NCBI GenBank assembly: GCA_013912105.1
Contig: JACERY010000002.1
Span: forward strand, 62,001-126,000
Direction of reading: 5' to 3'
Length of the DNA stretch: 64,000 bases
Origin: Acidimicrobiales bacterium
Lineage (GTDB): Bacteria > Actinomycetota > Acidimicrobiia > Acidimicrobiales > UBA8592
Below are positions 9,121 through 17,580 of the stretch, piece by piece. The notes beneath the pieces were generated by a model. The model saw only the letters and a list, made by a program, of their open reading frames with translations, ran no database searches and was not told the origin of the DNA. The translations under genes and the position numbers were made by a program. How positions within the stretch are numbered: position 1 is the stretch's first letter; every line of letters begins with the position of its first letter.

Positions 9121-10791
9121 TTACATAGCGGCCGCAATACCAAGATCGGCAAAGCCTTTCTCAGCATAGTTTTCGCGGAACATGTCTCTTAACTTGCTGG
9201 CCTGCGCATCGTAATCTTCTGGGTTGCTCCAGGTGCTTCTAGGGTTAAGTATTTCATTCGGGACATCTGGGCAGCTTGTAGGCATGCGTAGATTCAGGAT
9301 AGGTTCAATTTCAATATCGCTATCGTCAAATTCGCCCGAAAGAGCTGCATTAAGAAGCGCTCGAGTGTGCCTTAGCGACATACGGTTACCGGTCCCGTAA
9401 GGCCCTCCAGTCCAGCCTGTGTTTAGAAGAATGCATCTAGTATCATGCTCATCCATCCTCTTCGCGAGTAGTTCGGCATAGACACTTGGTTTTTGAGACA
9501 TAAACGGATCTCCAAAGCAAGCTGAAAAGGTAGCTTGAGGCTCGGTAATCCCGACCTCTGTTCCTGCTAACTTTGAAGTAAATCCAGTAACAAAATGATA
9601 CATAACCTCGTCAGGGTTAAGAATAGATACTGGAGGTAGAACTCCAAAAGCATCAGCAGTAAGCAAGACTATTGTTTTAGGATGTGGTCCCTTAGCCCCG
9701 TTTGCAACTCCTGGATTGCATGTCAGCGGGTATGCAAAGCGTGTATTTTCCGTTCGTGATCCATCTGTAAGATCAAAATCTTGCGGGTCTGTTTCTGAGA
9801 TAGATTTTTCCGGAAGCGGTGGGACATTCTCAATTAATGTCCCCTTCATGCTTAGAGCAGCTGCGATAACTGGCTCAGCATCTTTGTCAAGGTCAATCAA
9901 CTTTGCGTAACAGCCATCCTCAAAGTTTGAGACTCCTGTATCTGTCCAGACGTGCTCATCATCTCCAATCAATAGACGACCTGGGTCAGCTGAAAGGGTT
10001 GTTTTTCCTGTCCCAGAAAGACCGAAGAGTATCGCACTATCATTCTCTGGCCCAACATTTGCAGAGCAGTGCATAGATAATTGACCCTTGTTAGGTAGGA
10101 CAAAATTCATAACTGTAAACATGGTCTTTTTATTAACTCCGCAGTAATCGGCTGGCCCAACAACTAATGCAATACGGTTAACAATGTCCATGATCACTGC
10201 TCTGTTTGATTTAGTTCCATCTCTTTCAGGGTCTGCAAGAAATGAAGGAACATTTAGAATAGTCCACCCAGCTTCCGTGCGGTCACTGTCATCTCGGACT
10301 GCTTTAGGAAACATAATATTGCAAAAATAAGCATGGGTTGCATACTCGCCTACAAATCGATACGGCTCTGCAAACTCTGGGTCCCAACCACAGAAAACAT
10401 CAGTTACGTACAATGCTCCTTTTTTATTATTCAAGTACTCAACAACTCGTGCCAGTAGCTGGTCAAAAGCGTCAGGGTCAAATCTGTCAAATCCTTTTTT
10501 CCACCAAACAGTTTCTTCTACTTCCGGTCGAGATACTGCAAAAGTATCGTTGACTGGACGACCAGTACAAGAGGGGTCGCTATAGTAAACCAGCGGCCCT
10601 TCCAAGCCAAGGGCAGTTTGGTAGGCTTTCTGTTGATTGTTATCTCCATCAGGGTCGACTTTTCCTCGATCATTATCAATAGCGGCCTTGAAGAGCTCAT
10701 CTTGGGATAAGCCATAATGTAGGGTTACACTATCAATCCCAAACTGGGCCTTGAGGCTTTCTGAGATGTTAGGTGTGGGGGTATCGTTCAT
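9121..10791 (-). CDS. pckA: Phosphoenolpyruvate carboxykinase (ATP)
   Basis: A 556-residue ATP-type PEPCK converting oxaloacetate plus ATP to PEP, CO2 and ADP, the entry to gluconeogenesis. Diagnostic segments: LHYGLSQDELF near the start, the kinase-1a P-loop LFGLSGTGKTTLSAD near residue 255, LIGDDEHVW as kinase-2 and metal site, NTRFAYPL, and NTGWTGGPYGTG. The GTP-type family has a quite different sequence. A little longer than the 520-540 usual for the family. First large gene of a minus-strand run, 22 bases after the small OB-fold-like gene. Confidence 0.95.
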   Translation of the reverse strand: MNDTPTPNISESLKAQFGIDSVTLHYGLSQDELFKAAIDNDRGKVDPDGDNNQQKAYQTALGLEGPLVYYSDPSCTGRPVNDTFAVSRPEVEETVWWKKGFDRFDPDAFDQLLARVVEYLNNKKGALYVTDVFCGWDPEFAEPYRFVGEYATHAYFCNIMFPKAVRDDSDRTEAGWTILNVPSFLADPERDGTKSNRAVIMDIVNRIALVVGPADYCGVNKKTMFTVMNFVLPNKGQLSMHCSANVGPENDSAILFGLSGTGKTTLSADPGRLLIGDDEHVWTDTGVSNFEDGCYAKLIDLDKDAEPVIAAALSMKGTLIENVPPLPEKSISETDPQDFDLTDGSRTENTRFAYPLTCNPGVANGAKGPHPKTIVLLTADAFGVLPPVSILNPDEVMYHFVTGFTSKLAGTEVGITEPQATFSACFGDPFMSQKPSVYAELLAKRMDEHDTRCILLNTGWTGGPYGTGNRMSLRHTRALLNAALSGEFDDSDIEIEPILNLRMPTSCPDVPNEILNPRSTWSNPEDYDAQASKLRDMFRENYAEKGFADLGIAAAM

Positions 10792-10813
10792 GGTTTTGAC
10801 CTCTTTGTCGCAA

Positions 10814-11041
10814 TTATTGAAGGAAATCCGGAGTTCCCATATCTACTTCCGAACCCAAACGAAGATTTGTAGCCATGCCGGATTCGTCGAGTTCAAAGAT
10901 GACTCGTTGGCCCTGCCGGAGCATTCGGAAAATGGATCCTTCAAGAGCATTTGGGGATAATTCGTACTCTGTAAAATTTCTTTCTGACATGACCACGCCA
11001 TCTTTAGTGCCAGGGTCATATGATTTAACTACTCCTTGCAA
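10814..11041 (-). CDS. Cold-shock/OB-fold-like small protein
   Basis: A 75-residue protein. MQGVVKSYDPGTKDGVVMS resembles the first strands of a CspA-like domain (G-x-V-K-x-Y/F-x4-G-x-G), and the rest (EGSIFRMLRQGQRVIFELD) matches the later strands. The aromatic RNP1 motif of classical cold-shock proteins (KGFGFI) is absent, so nucleic-acid binding is not assured. The start is a TTG, chosen because GAGGAGAAG sits at the right distance (11044-11052). It precedes pckA by 22 bases, so it probably belongs to the same transcript. Confidence 0.65.
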   Translation of the reverse strand: MQGVVKSYDPGTKDGVVMSERNFTEYELSPNALEGSIFRMLRQGQRVIFELDESGMATNLRLGSEVDMGTPDFLQ

Positions 11042-11050
11042 GACTTCTCC

Positions 11051-11146
11051 TCAAATCTTCCCATCACAAACAATAACGGACTTCATCCCATAGATGCGAA
11101 CCGTTGTAGCTTTTCGTTTTTTAACTAAATTAGTCAAAATCGGCAT
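11051..11146 (-). CDS. Possible 31-residue upstream ORF (tentative)
   Basis: Too short for the ORF track. The minus strand reads ATG at 11146 to TGA at 11051 and encodes a basic peptide (KKRKATTVRIYG in the middle, ending VCDGKI). Its stop codon lies inside the Shine-Dalgarno of the cold-shock-like gene, an arrangement that would couple translation. The position, divergent from the fakA-like gene, is where many Actinobacteria carry rpmB (L28), and the C-terminal shape vaguely resembles an L28 tail. No zinc motif or full L28 is present, so this may be a leader peptide, a relic or chance. Confidence 0.25.
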   Translation of the reverse strand: MPILTNLVKKRKATTVRIYGMKSVIVCDGKI

Positions 11147-11187
11147 GATGTCGTCGTTAAAGCAAAGTAATTAGTAGCATCACAGAC

Positions 11188-12840
11188 GTGACACAACTTA
11201 ACACTCTATCTATCGGTCAGATTAAGGATGTAATTTTTACCTTCAACGAAGCTTTGACGTTACATTGCGAAAGTTTGAATGCTCTTAATGTTTACCCTGT
11301 CCCAGATGGCGACACGGGTACCAATATGTCATTTACGCTAAGGTCAGTTGTCAAAGAAATAGAAGAATCAGACAATAACTCCACAGCGCTGTGGAATGCG
11401 ATAAGACATGGAAGTCTGATGGGGGCTCGAGGAAATTCAGGCGTAATCCTTTCGCAGATCTTACGAGGGTTGGCAGACAGTTTGGAATCTGAAGAAGTAA
11501 TTAATCGAGAGGCATTAACGCGAGCATTCAGTCATGCTTCAACGGCGGCATATGCTTCTGTTCTGAAACCTGTTGAAGGAACTATTCTTACTGTTGCAAG
11601 AGAAATCTCCGAGAAAGCAGAAAAAATTTCAGATTCTAATCTGTCTTTATCAGACTTCCTTTCGGAGCTAGTAGTCGAAGGTGAACGTTCTCTAAATAGT
11701 ACGCCAGATTTATTGGCTGTTCTCCGAGACGCAGGTGTTGTTGACGCTGGAGGTGCAGGTTATCTCCTGTTAATCCAGTCTTTTCTTTTCGTGATTGATG
11801 AGACGCCAATTGAACCACCAATGCAAGCAATAGCAAGAATTGAGAATATAAAGAAATCTTCAGGTGGTAATAAATCAGATATAAATGATGTGAGTGAACT
11901 CCGATACGAAGTCATGTTTTTCCTGAACTCTGATAACGAGAAGATAGAGGAATTTAAATCAGATTGGTCTCAGATAGGGGATTCAATCGTGATCGTTGGT
12001 GGTGACGGACTCTGGAATTGCCATATTCATTCGAATGATATTGGAGCGTCTATTGAGGCTGGAATAAAGGCAGGAAGACCCTATGAAATACGGGTAACCG
12101 ATCTTCTGGACGAACTTGAACATATCGAAGATCATATAGAAATTGGCGGTGGAACAGAGATCACGCTTCCAAATCTTGAAACAGAAAAAACTGCTGTGAT
12201 AGCAGTTGTTGCGGGAGTGGGTATACGTAAAATTTTTGCTTCGATGGGTGTCCATGCCATAGTTCGTGGAGGTCAATCAATGAATCCTTCAGTAAGAGAC
12301 CTTCTCGATGCAGTTGAACAAGTAAATGCTGAAGAGATAATCATTCTCCCTAATAATAAAAATATTATTCCTGTTTCGAAGCAAGTCAATGAGCAAGTGG
12401 ACAAGAATGTTCATGTTGTTCCAACAGAAAGTATCCCTGAGGGGTTTTCTTCTTTGCTTGCTTTTGATCCTAAGGAGAATGCTGAAACGAATGCAAAAAT
12501 GATGGGGTCAATGGCAACTATGGTCGTAACTGGTGAAGTTACTAAAGCCGTTCGGGATAGTGAGACTGATGCGGGGCCTGTAAAGGAAGGGGAGTGGATA
12601 GGGTTAGCCCGATCTGGTGTTCTTGCTTCGACCGAGTCTTTAGTTGAGACAACGCAGAAATTACTTCAGAAACTGATAAACGAAGATCATGAAATTTTGA
12701 CACTTATAGCGGGAGAGGGAAGCTCTCAAGAAACCACAAGCTTGATTGAGAAATGGGTAACGGCTAATTTCTCTCAGGTTGAAGTTGAGATTCATCAAGG
12801 AGACCAACCTCTTTATCCTTATTATCTTGGAATTGAATAA
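11188..12840 (+). CDS. fakA: DAK2-domain fatty-acid kinase-like protein (FakA/YloV)
   Basis: A 550-residue protein whose first 200 residues form a DhaL/DAK2 ATP-binding domain: LNALNVYPVPDGDTGTNM contains the Mg-ATP aspartates, and GARGNSGVILSQILRG follows. The middle and C-terminal parts match the FakA/YloV layout. FakA of Staphylococcus phosphorylates fatty acids held by FakB. No FakB (DegV) is in the window, so the fatty-acid role is inferred from the family. The start is GTG with only a weak ribosome-binding site. Placement directly before recG, rsmD and coaD is the common order in Gram-positive bacteria. Confidence 0.82.
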   Translation: MTQLNTLSIGQIKDVIFTFNEALTLHCESLNALNVYPVPDGDTGTNMSFTLRSVVKEIEESDNNSTALWNAIRHGSLMGARGNSGVILSQILRGLADSLESEEVINREALTRAFSHASTAAYASVLKPVEGTILTVAREISEKAEKISDSNLSLSDFLSELVVEGERSLNSTPDLLAVLRDAGVVDAGGAGYLLLIQSFLFVIDETPIEPPMQAIARIENIKKSSGGNKSDINDVSELRYEVMFFLNSDNEKIEEFKSDWSQIGDSIVIVGGDGLWNCHIHSNDIGASIEAGIKAGRPYEIRVTDLLDELEHIEDHIEIGGGTEITLPNLETEKTAVIAVVAGVGIRKIFASMGVHAIVRGGQSMNPSVRDLLDAVEQVNAEEIIILPNNKNIIPVSKQVNEQVDKNVHVVPTESIPEGFSSLLAFDPKENAETNAKMMGSMATMVVTGEVTKAVRDSETDAGPVKEGEWIGLARSGVLASTESLVETTQKLLQKLINEDHEILTLIAGEGSSQETTSLIEKWVTANFSQVEVEIHQGDQPLYPYYLGIE

Positions 12841-12843
12841 GCA

Positions 12844-12936
12844 ATGAGGGCCAAGTCGGAAAAAACGACTGTTCAGTTTAAAAGAAAACGCGTCGCAATA
12901 GAGTTCATCATTGGCCAAACAAACTTTTTTAAATGA
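12844..12936 (+). CDS. Possible 30-residue ORF between fakA-like gene and recG (tentative)
   Basis: An ATG three bases after the fakA-like stop opens a 30-codon, lysine/arginine-rich frame (FKRKRVAIEF in the middle). Its TGA overlaps the ATG of recG (ATGA). There is no convincing Shine-Dalgarno. The same stretch also has complementary GGCCAA and TTGGCC ends and a small AGTCG/CGACT hairpin, so it may simply be a structured leader. Reported only because the overlap would allow coupled translation. Confidence 0.18.
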   Translation: MRAKSEKTTVQFKRKRVAIEFIIGQTNFFK

Positions 12937-15062
12937 CTGATAATCAATCGCCACTTACTTTGGAGGACCTATCTAAATTGCCTCTTACGCGGTTGAAAGG
13001 GATAGGCCCCAAAAAAGAAGAATCACTAAAATCAATTGAAATCACATCAGTCCTTGACATGCTTACGCATTACCCAAGACGGTATATCGACCGAACGAAA
13101 GAAGCTAAAATAGGTTCCCTTGAAGTAGGAGAAGAAGGCGTGGTTTTGGTCGAAGTGCTTGATGTGCACAAACGGCAAACAAGGAACAGAAGGCAAATGG
13201 TCACTGCAACTGTTTCAGATGACACAGGAAACTTGTCTTTATCTTTTTTTAATCAACCATGGAGAGAGCGACAATTGAAGGTAGGAACTGAGGTGATTAT
13301 CTTTGGCAAGCTTGAACGATATCGAGGGAAAGAAAGCATGATCAATCCAGTTGTTGATTTCGTAGGAGACAAAACAGGAAGATTTGTACCTGTCTATCCA
13401 CAATCAGGTAAAGCTGGCTTATCTACTTGGGAATTTGCTGGGTGGGCAAGTGACGCATTGAATAAGGCCAAAAATCGGGGTTTCGCGGATCCTCTGCCAA
13501 AAATTATTCAAGAAAAATATCGACTTTTAGATCGAAATATAGCCTTTAACAGGATACATAATCCTGATTCGATCTCAGATGTTCTTCAAGCTAGACGGCG
13601 ACTTGTTTTTGATGAATTTTTTCGAATTCAGTTGTTGCTTGTGGCTAAAAAACTGCAATTAGAGTCATCAACAGAAGGCATTGCTCATCAGTTTGAGAAG
13701 AAGTATTTAACAGCTCTTTTGGATTCTCTACCATTTGAACCAACTAACGCCCAGATACGTGTAATAAATGAAATATTATCTGACCTTCAGGCGAATTATC
13801 CAATGCATAGGTTGCTGCAAGGTGATGTTGGCTCTGGAAAGACACTGGTAGCAGTTGCGGGATTGCTTTCTGTAGTTGAGGGCGGTAAGCAAGGCGCGAT
13901 TATGGCACCTACTGAAGTTTTAGCTGAACAACATTATTTAGGAATCTCTGAGGTGCTTAGCCACTACAGGGTCCCGGACGATACAAGTTTACTAGGCGAA
14001 CGACAATTAACGGTTTCGTTGCTTACAAGTCAAACGACCGGAAAAGAAAGCCAACTTGTTCGTGAACGTCTTTCTTCAGGGGCTGTTGACATAATCGTAG
14101 GAACGCATTCATTGATTCAAGAGTCAGTGGCTTTTGATGATCTTGGCCTAATAGTCATTGACGAACAACATCGATTTGGGGTAGATCAACGAGCAGCACT
14201 TCGAGCGAAAGGAAAAGGAAACGTTATTCCGGATGTGCTTGTAATGACCGCCACTCCAATCCCGCGAACAGCAGCGATGACCATATACGGAGACTTAGAT
14301 GTATCTGTACTTGATGAACTTCCTCAAGGAAGGTCACCAATTGAAACGAAAAGAGCTAAGGATGACACTCCACTATGGGATGAGTTAAGAAAGCAAGTTT
14401 CTCAAATGCATCAAGCATTTATTGTTTGTCCCCTCATTGAAGAGAACGAGAAGATGCAGACTGCCTCTGCAGAAAAGACATACAAACGTTTAAAGGCTAA
14501 CGAGCTGAAAGGATTACGAGTCGGATTGCTGCACGGTAGGTTGTCAGCAGTAGAGAAAAAAAAGGTTATGGAATTATTCCGCAAAGGAGAACTCGATGTT
14601 CTTGTCTCAACCACAGTCATCGAGGTCGGAGTCGATGTTCCGAATGCAACCGTTATGATTGTTCTTGGAGCGGATCGATTTGGGATTGCCCAATTGCACC
14701 AACTTCGCGGACGTGTAGGCCGGGGGAAATCTGAATCAAAATGTTATTTAGTTAGTGACTCCGAGTCTGAAGAATCTATAGAAAGACTTGAAGCGTTAGT
14801 AGATACGACGGATGGTTTTGAATTAGCTGAAATAGATTTAGAAATTCGCGGTGAGGGAACAATCATGGGTATTTCGCAAAAGGGAAAGAGCGATTTAAAG
14901 TTAGCTTCTCTTCGAAGGGATAAAGAATGGGTACAGCATGCCCGTGATGCAGCGTTTGCCTTGTTAGGTTCTCAAACGAACAGTCAAGAAATTTCTCTGC
15001 TTGCCAACGAACTGCGCCTTTTCTTCGATACTGAAGAAGTAGAGTATCTTTTTAAATCATAA
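12933..15062 (+). CDS. recG: ATP-dependent DNA helicase RecG
   Basis: A 709-residue superfamily II helicase that reverses stalled replication forks and processes branched DNA. The N-terminal wedge/OB region starts with LKGIGPKKEESLKS (a HhH-like segment) and THYPRRYIDR. The motor has Walker A LLQGDVGSGKTLVA near residue 300, motif II VIDEQHRFGV (DEQH, as in RecG), MTATPIPRTAAM as motif III, and QLRGRVGRG as motif VI. The length is normal for Gram-positive RecG. The start ATG may overlap a tiny upstream frame. Downstream, a GNAT gene follows after 18 bases. Confidence 0.96.
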   Translation: MTDNQSPLTLEDLSKLPLTRLKGIGPKKEESLKSIEITSVLDMLTHYPRRYIDRTKEAKIGSLEVGEEGVVLVEVLDVHKRQTRNRRQMVTATVSDDTGNLSLSFFNQPWRERQLKVGTEVIIFGKLERYRGKESMINPVVDFVGDKTGRFVPVYPQSGKAGLSTWEFAGWASDALNKAKNRGFADPLPKIIQEKYRLLDRNIAFNRIHNPDSISDVLQARRRLVFDEFFRIQLLLVAKKLQLESSTEGIAHQFEKKYLTALLDSLPFEPTNAQIRVINEILSDLQANYPMHRLLQGDVGSGKTLVAVAGLLSVVEGGKQGAIMAPTEVLAEQHYLGISEVLSHYRVPDDTSLLGERQLTVSLLTSQTTGKESQLVRERLSSGAVDIIVGTHSLIQESVAFDDLGLIVIDEQHRFGVDQRAALRAKGKGNVIPDVLVMTATPIPRTAAMTIYGDLDVSVLDELPQGRSPIETKRAKDDTPLWDELRKQVSQMHQAFIVCPLIEENEKMQTASAEKTYKRLKANELKGLRVGLLHGRLSAVEKKKVMELFRKGELDVLVSTTVIEVGVDVPNATVMIVLGADRFGIAQLHQLRGRVGRGKSESKCYLVSDSESEESIERLEALVDTTDGFELAEIDLEIRGEGTIMGISQKGKSDLKLASLRRDKEWVQHARDAAFALLGSQTNSQEISLLANELRLFFDTEEVEYLFKS

Positions 15063-15080
15063 AAGTGAGTTGATTAGTAA

Positions 15081-15677
15081 ATGCAAAAAGTGCAACGGAT
15101 CCCGAAAATTTTAACAAAAGCTTTTTTAGGTGACCCATTTATGCAATGGCTTTTCCCAGGGTCTGACCATTCTGAAAAGCTTGAAAAGTGGTGGATTTTT
15201 ATTACTGAAGCTAACTCAGCGAATTCTAATTCTCGATTGGACGTAGACGATAAAAATACGACTGCGGCTATTTGGGAAAAGCCCAAATTTGAAATTCCAA
15301 CTGGCAACAAAAAGGAAGAAGAAAATGAATCTGCCTTCGGGCAATTTCTTTTAGGCTTGGTGGGGGACCGGATTAATGATGTCGTGGAAGTGTTACGTGA
15401 AGTCAATGCCGAGCATCCGAAAGAACCTCACTGGTATCTACAGGCGGTTGGGACTGATCCAAGCAAACAAGGACAGGGTAAGGGGGCTGCAATGCTTAAA
15501 CCTGTTTTGGAGATTTGTGATGAACAAGGTTTAGGGGCGTACTTAGAGTCAAGTAACCCTAGAAACCTATCTTTCTATTACCGATTGGGCTTTGAGATAA
15601 CAAAAGACTTGGTTTTGGATGAGGGGAAAGCGCAATTGACATGTATGTGGCGGTCTCCGAGGTCAACACAGGTCTAG
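15081..15677 (+). CDS. GNAT-family N-acetyltransferase
   Basis: A 198-residue predicted acetyltransferase. The N-terminal AFLGDPFMQWLFP block and the C-terminal core are typical of the GNAT subgroup whose acetyl-CoA loop here reads DPSKQGQGKGAAML (motif A), followed by YLESSNPRNLSFYYRLGFE (motif B). The acceptor substrate is unknown. It is 18 bases downstream of recG, and its stop overlaps by 4 bases the convergent 53-residue zinc-ribbon gene. Confidence 0.8.
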   Translation: MQKVQRIPKILTKAFLGDPFMQWLFPGSDHSEKLEKWWIFITEANSANSNSRLDVDDKNTTAAIWEKPKFEIPTGNKKEEENESAFGQFLLGLVGDRINDVVEVLREVNAEHPKEPHWYLQAVGTDPSKQGQGKGAAMLKPVLEICDEQGLGAYLESSNPRNLSFYYRLGFEITKDLVLDEGKAQLTCMWRSPRSTQV

Positions 15678-15835
15678 ATGCCATCAGTATCTATGACTAT
15701 GTCCCACCTATCTAGGCAATCTCGGCAACGATAGAAGGCTACCATTCCAGCTTCCCAACCTCTTTGGGGTTTCTTGCTCGCCAAAAAACAATTGCCACCG
15801 CAATCAACGCAAATGATTTCATCTGGTAGATCCAT
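15674..15835 (-). CDS. Small zinc-ribbon protein, 53 residues
   Basis: Below the size cut of the ORF track. The minus strand reads from ATG at 15835 to TAG at 15674. The peptide has two CxxC knuckles, Cys9/Cys12 (ICVDCGG) and Cys37/Cys40 (YRCRDCLDRW), with an extra Cys16, separated by a Trp/Gly-rich turn (PQRGWEAGM). This is a classic zinc-ribbon arrangement. It fills the 200-base space between the GNAT gene and rsmD, overlapping the GNAT stop. I know of no function; nucleic-acid or ribosome binding is a common role for such ribbons. Confidence 0.7.
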   Translation of the reverse strand: MDLPDEIICVDCGGNCFLASKKPQRGWEAGMVAFYRCRDCLDRWDIVIDTDGI

Positions 15836-15873
15836 TACTCTAACCGAGAGTCAGGGTGGTACAGTTGCGCATC

Positions 15874-16404
15874 ATGCGTATAGTAGCTGGTTCAGCTCGC
15901 GGGCGAAAGCTTATTCTTCCCACTAATAGTGGAATACGGCCAACAAAGGATCGTGTTCGAGAAGCTATTTTTAATTCTTTACACAGCTATGGTTTAGTCG
16001 AAGACCGTCAGTTTCTGGACTTATTTGCTGGAACGGGTTCACTCGGTTTGGAGGCACTTTCAAGGGGGGCGAGTTCAGTCGTATTTGTTGACAATAACGA
16101 TTTAGCCATTGACGCAATAAAGCAGAATTCTAAAATACTTAATTTCATTCAAGACGTAGAGATAAGAAGGCAGGATGCTATGGCGTATTTGAGCGAAACA
16201 AGGCATTTTGACGTCGCATTATTAGATCCGCCTTACAATTTCGAAATGTGGGATGAATTGACCTCCCAGATTAATTCAAGCGCGGTTGTTGTAGAAAGCT
16301 CACAAAAAGTCTCTCTTGGTAGATCATGGGCGATTATAAAAGAACAGAGTTATGGGCAGACTAATGTTGTTATAGCAGTTAATGAAGGTGTTAAAACCCT
16401 TTAA
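15874..16404 (+). CDS. rsmD: 16S rRNA (guanine966-N2)-methyltransferase RsmD
   Basis: Methylates G966 of 16S rRNA during 30S assembly. The track begins at a GTG (15856), but RsmD proteins begin MRI(I/V)AG, so the ATG at 15874 (MRIVAGSARG) is preferred, giving 176 residues. IRPTKDRVREAIFNSL is the conserved N-terminal block, DLFAGTGSLGLEALSRGA the SAM-binding motif I, and DPPYNF the catalytic (N/D)PPY motif. The gene precedes coaD, the usual pairing. A short inverted repeat overlaps the stop codon. Confidence 0.93.
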   Translation: MRIVAGSARGRKLILPTNSGIRPTKDRVREAIFNSLHSYGLVEDRQFLDLFAGTGSLGLEALSRGASSVVFVDNNDLAIDAIKQNSKILNFIQDVEIRRQDAMAYLSETRHFDVALLDPPYNFEMWDELTSQINSSAVVVESSQKVSLGRSWAIIKEQSYGQTNVVIAVNEGVKTL

Positions 16405-16415
16405 ATAAAGGGTTT
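16394..16415 (+). terminator. Weak hairpin at the end of rsmD
   Basis: AAACCCTTT, loop AAAT, then AAAGGGTTT forms a nine-pair hairpin spanning the rsmD stop codon. It is followed by only three T before ATCG, so it would be an inefficient terminator. A promoter-like pair lies just downstream, supporting a partial transcript boundary here. Confidence 0.4.
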
Positions 16416-16426
16416 ATCGAAAATTG

Positions 16427-16455
16427 TTGGGTGCAGGCTATGAATTTCCTACAAT
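16427..16455 (+). promoter_or_regulatory. Sigma-70-type promoter for coaD
   Basis: TTGGGT, a 17-base spacer, and TACAAT fit a housekeeping sigma-factor promoter. Transcription would start near 16462, leaving about 58 bases of leader before the coaD ATG. The pairing comes from reading the sequence; no start-site data are available. Confidence 0.5.
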
Positions 16456-16520
16456 GGAAATGGAGAAAAGTAAAAATTTGAACTCCTGTTACACAACTCA
16501 AACTGGGATAGGTTAGCTAA

Positions 16521-17000
16521 ATGATAAAAGCAATGTATCCGGGATCATTTGACCCCCTACATCTTGGCCACCTCAACATAGTAGAAATTTCGTCACGCCT
16601 TTTTGAAGAAGTTGTTGTAGTAACAATGCAAAATCCAGAAAAACAAGGATTTCTCTCCCTAGAAGAACGTGAAGATTTACTTCAATCAAGTTTCTCTCAT
16701 TTGCCAAATGTTACAACTATGAACTACTCAGGTTTAGTCGTAGATGCGGCTACTGATCTGGGGGCATCAATTATTGTGAAAGGCTTACGCTCCGCAGGAG
16801 ACTTTGATATCGAGATGCAGATGGCTCAAACAAATAAATCAGTTTCTGGGATTGAAACAATATTTATTCCTTCCGAGCCAGCTTACTCACACATTTCAAG
16901 TCGATTTATTCGTGAAATCTCAACCATGGGTGGCGACATATCGGCCTTAGTGCCTAACAGCGTTGCTAACTTACTCTTAAGGAGATCAGATAATGAGTGA
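16521..17000 (+). CDS. coaD: Phosphopantetheine adenylyltransferase
   Basis: A 159-residue enzyme of coenzyme A synthesis, transferring AMP from ATP to 4'-phosphopantetheine. The nucleotidyl-transferase motif YPGSFDPLHLGHLNIV holds the HxGH site, and SSRFIREI near the C-terminus is the second ATP-binding block. Length matches bacterial CoaD. The stop overlaps the start of the SepIVA-like gene by 8 bases, so the two are cotranscribed. Confidence 0.95.
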   Translation: MIKAMYPGSFDPLHLGHLNIVEISSRLFEEVVVVTMQNPEKQGFLSLEEREDLLQSSFSHLPNVTTMNYSGLVVDAATDLGASIIVKGLRSAGDFDIEMQMAQTNKSVSGIETIFIPSEPAYSHISSRFIREISTMGGDISALVPNSVANLLLRRSDNE

Positions 17001-17580
17001 AGCAGAAGGCGCCGAGAATTCCTTTGAGTCAGTAGAACCATATGAAGCTCCCGAGGTAGAGAGGTTGATTCAAGGGCTTATTAACGTCGTAGATGCTGCA
17101 AGGCCAGTGCCTCTCTCTTCGTCTTCGATGATTAACAAAGATGAAGTAGTTTCTGTTTTGAACGATATTTCACTCAGATTACCTGACGAGATTCGCGCAG
17201 CTCGATGGCTACTTAAGCAGCGTGAGGATTTCCTTGCTAGGACTCAGAGAGAAGGAGACGAACTGATTGACTTAGCTCGGGCACGGGCAGGTCAAATGGT
17301 GCAGAAGTCAGAGGTTGTAAAAGCTGCTGAAATTCGAGCAAGACGGATTGTCGAAGAAGCACAATCTGAAGCTCGGAGACTCCAGTTAGAAACAGAGGAT
17401 TATTGTGACCAACGATTAGCAAGTTTTGAATCTATTCTGAAAAAAACTCAAAAAATTGTTGCTGATGGCCGAACAAAATTACAAGGGGACCCTCTTTCAG
17501 AACTGAAAGAGGCGCATGTTCAAGAGCAAGAAGAGATTCAAGGAGGTCCTGAACTTTATGATCAGGACGAACTTGAATAA
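16993..17580 (+). CDS. SepIVA-like (DivIVA-type) coiled-coil protein
   Basis: A 195-residue, mostly helical, highly charged protein. After an acidic N-terminus comes a predicted coiled coil from about residue 75 to 160 (ARARAGQMVQKSEVVKAAEI and RRIVEEAQSEARRLQLETED). There is no transmembrane segment. In Mycobacterium the DivIVA-domain protein SepIVA, needed for septation and envelope growth, is encoded directly upstream of the DUF177-rnc-fpg-smc cluster, and this gene is in the same place. I infer a SepIVA-like role in cell division from position and architecture; sequence identity was not measured. Confidence 0.65.
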   Translation: MSEAEGAENSFESVEPYEAPEVERLIQGLINVVDAARPVPLSSSSMINKDEVVSVLNDISLRLPDEIRAARWLLKQREDFLARTQREGDELIDLARARAGQMVQKSEVVKAAEIRARRIVEEAQSEARRLQLETEDYCDQRLASFESILKKTQKIVADGRTKLQGDPLSELKEAHVQEQEEIQGGPELYDQDELE

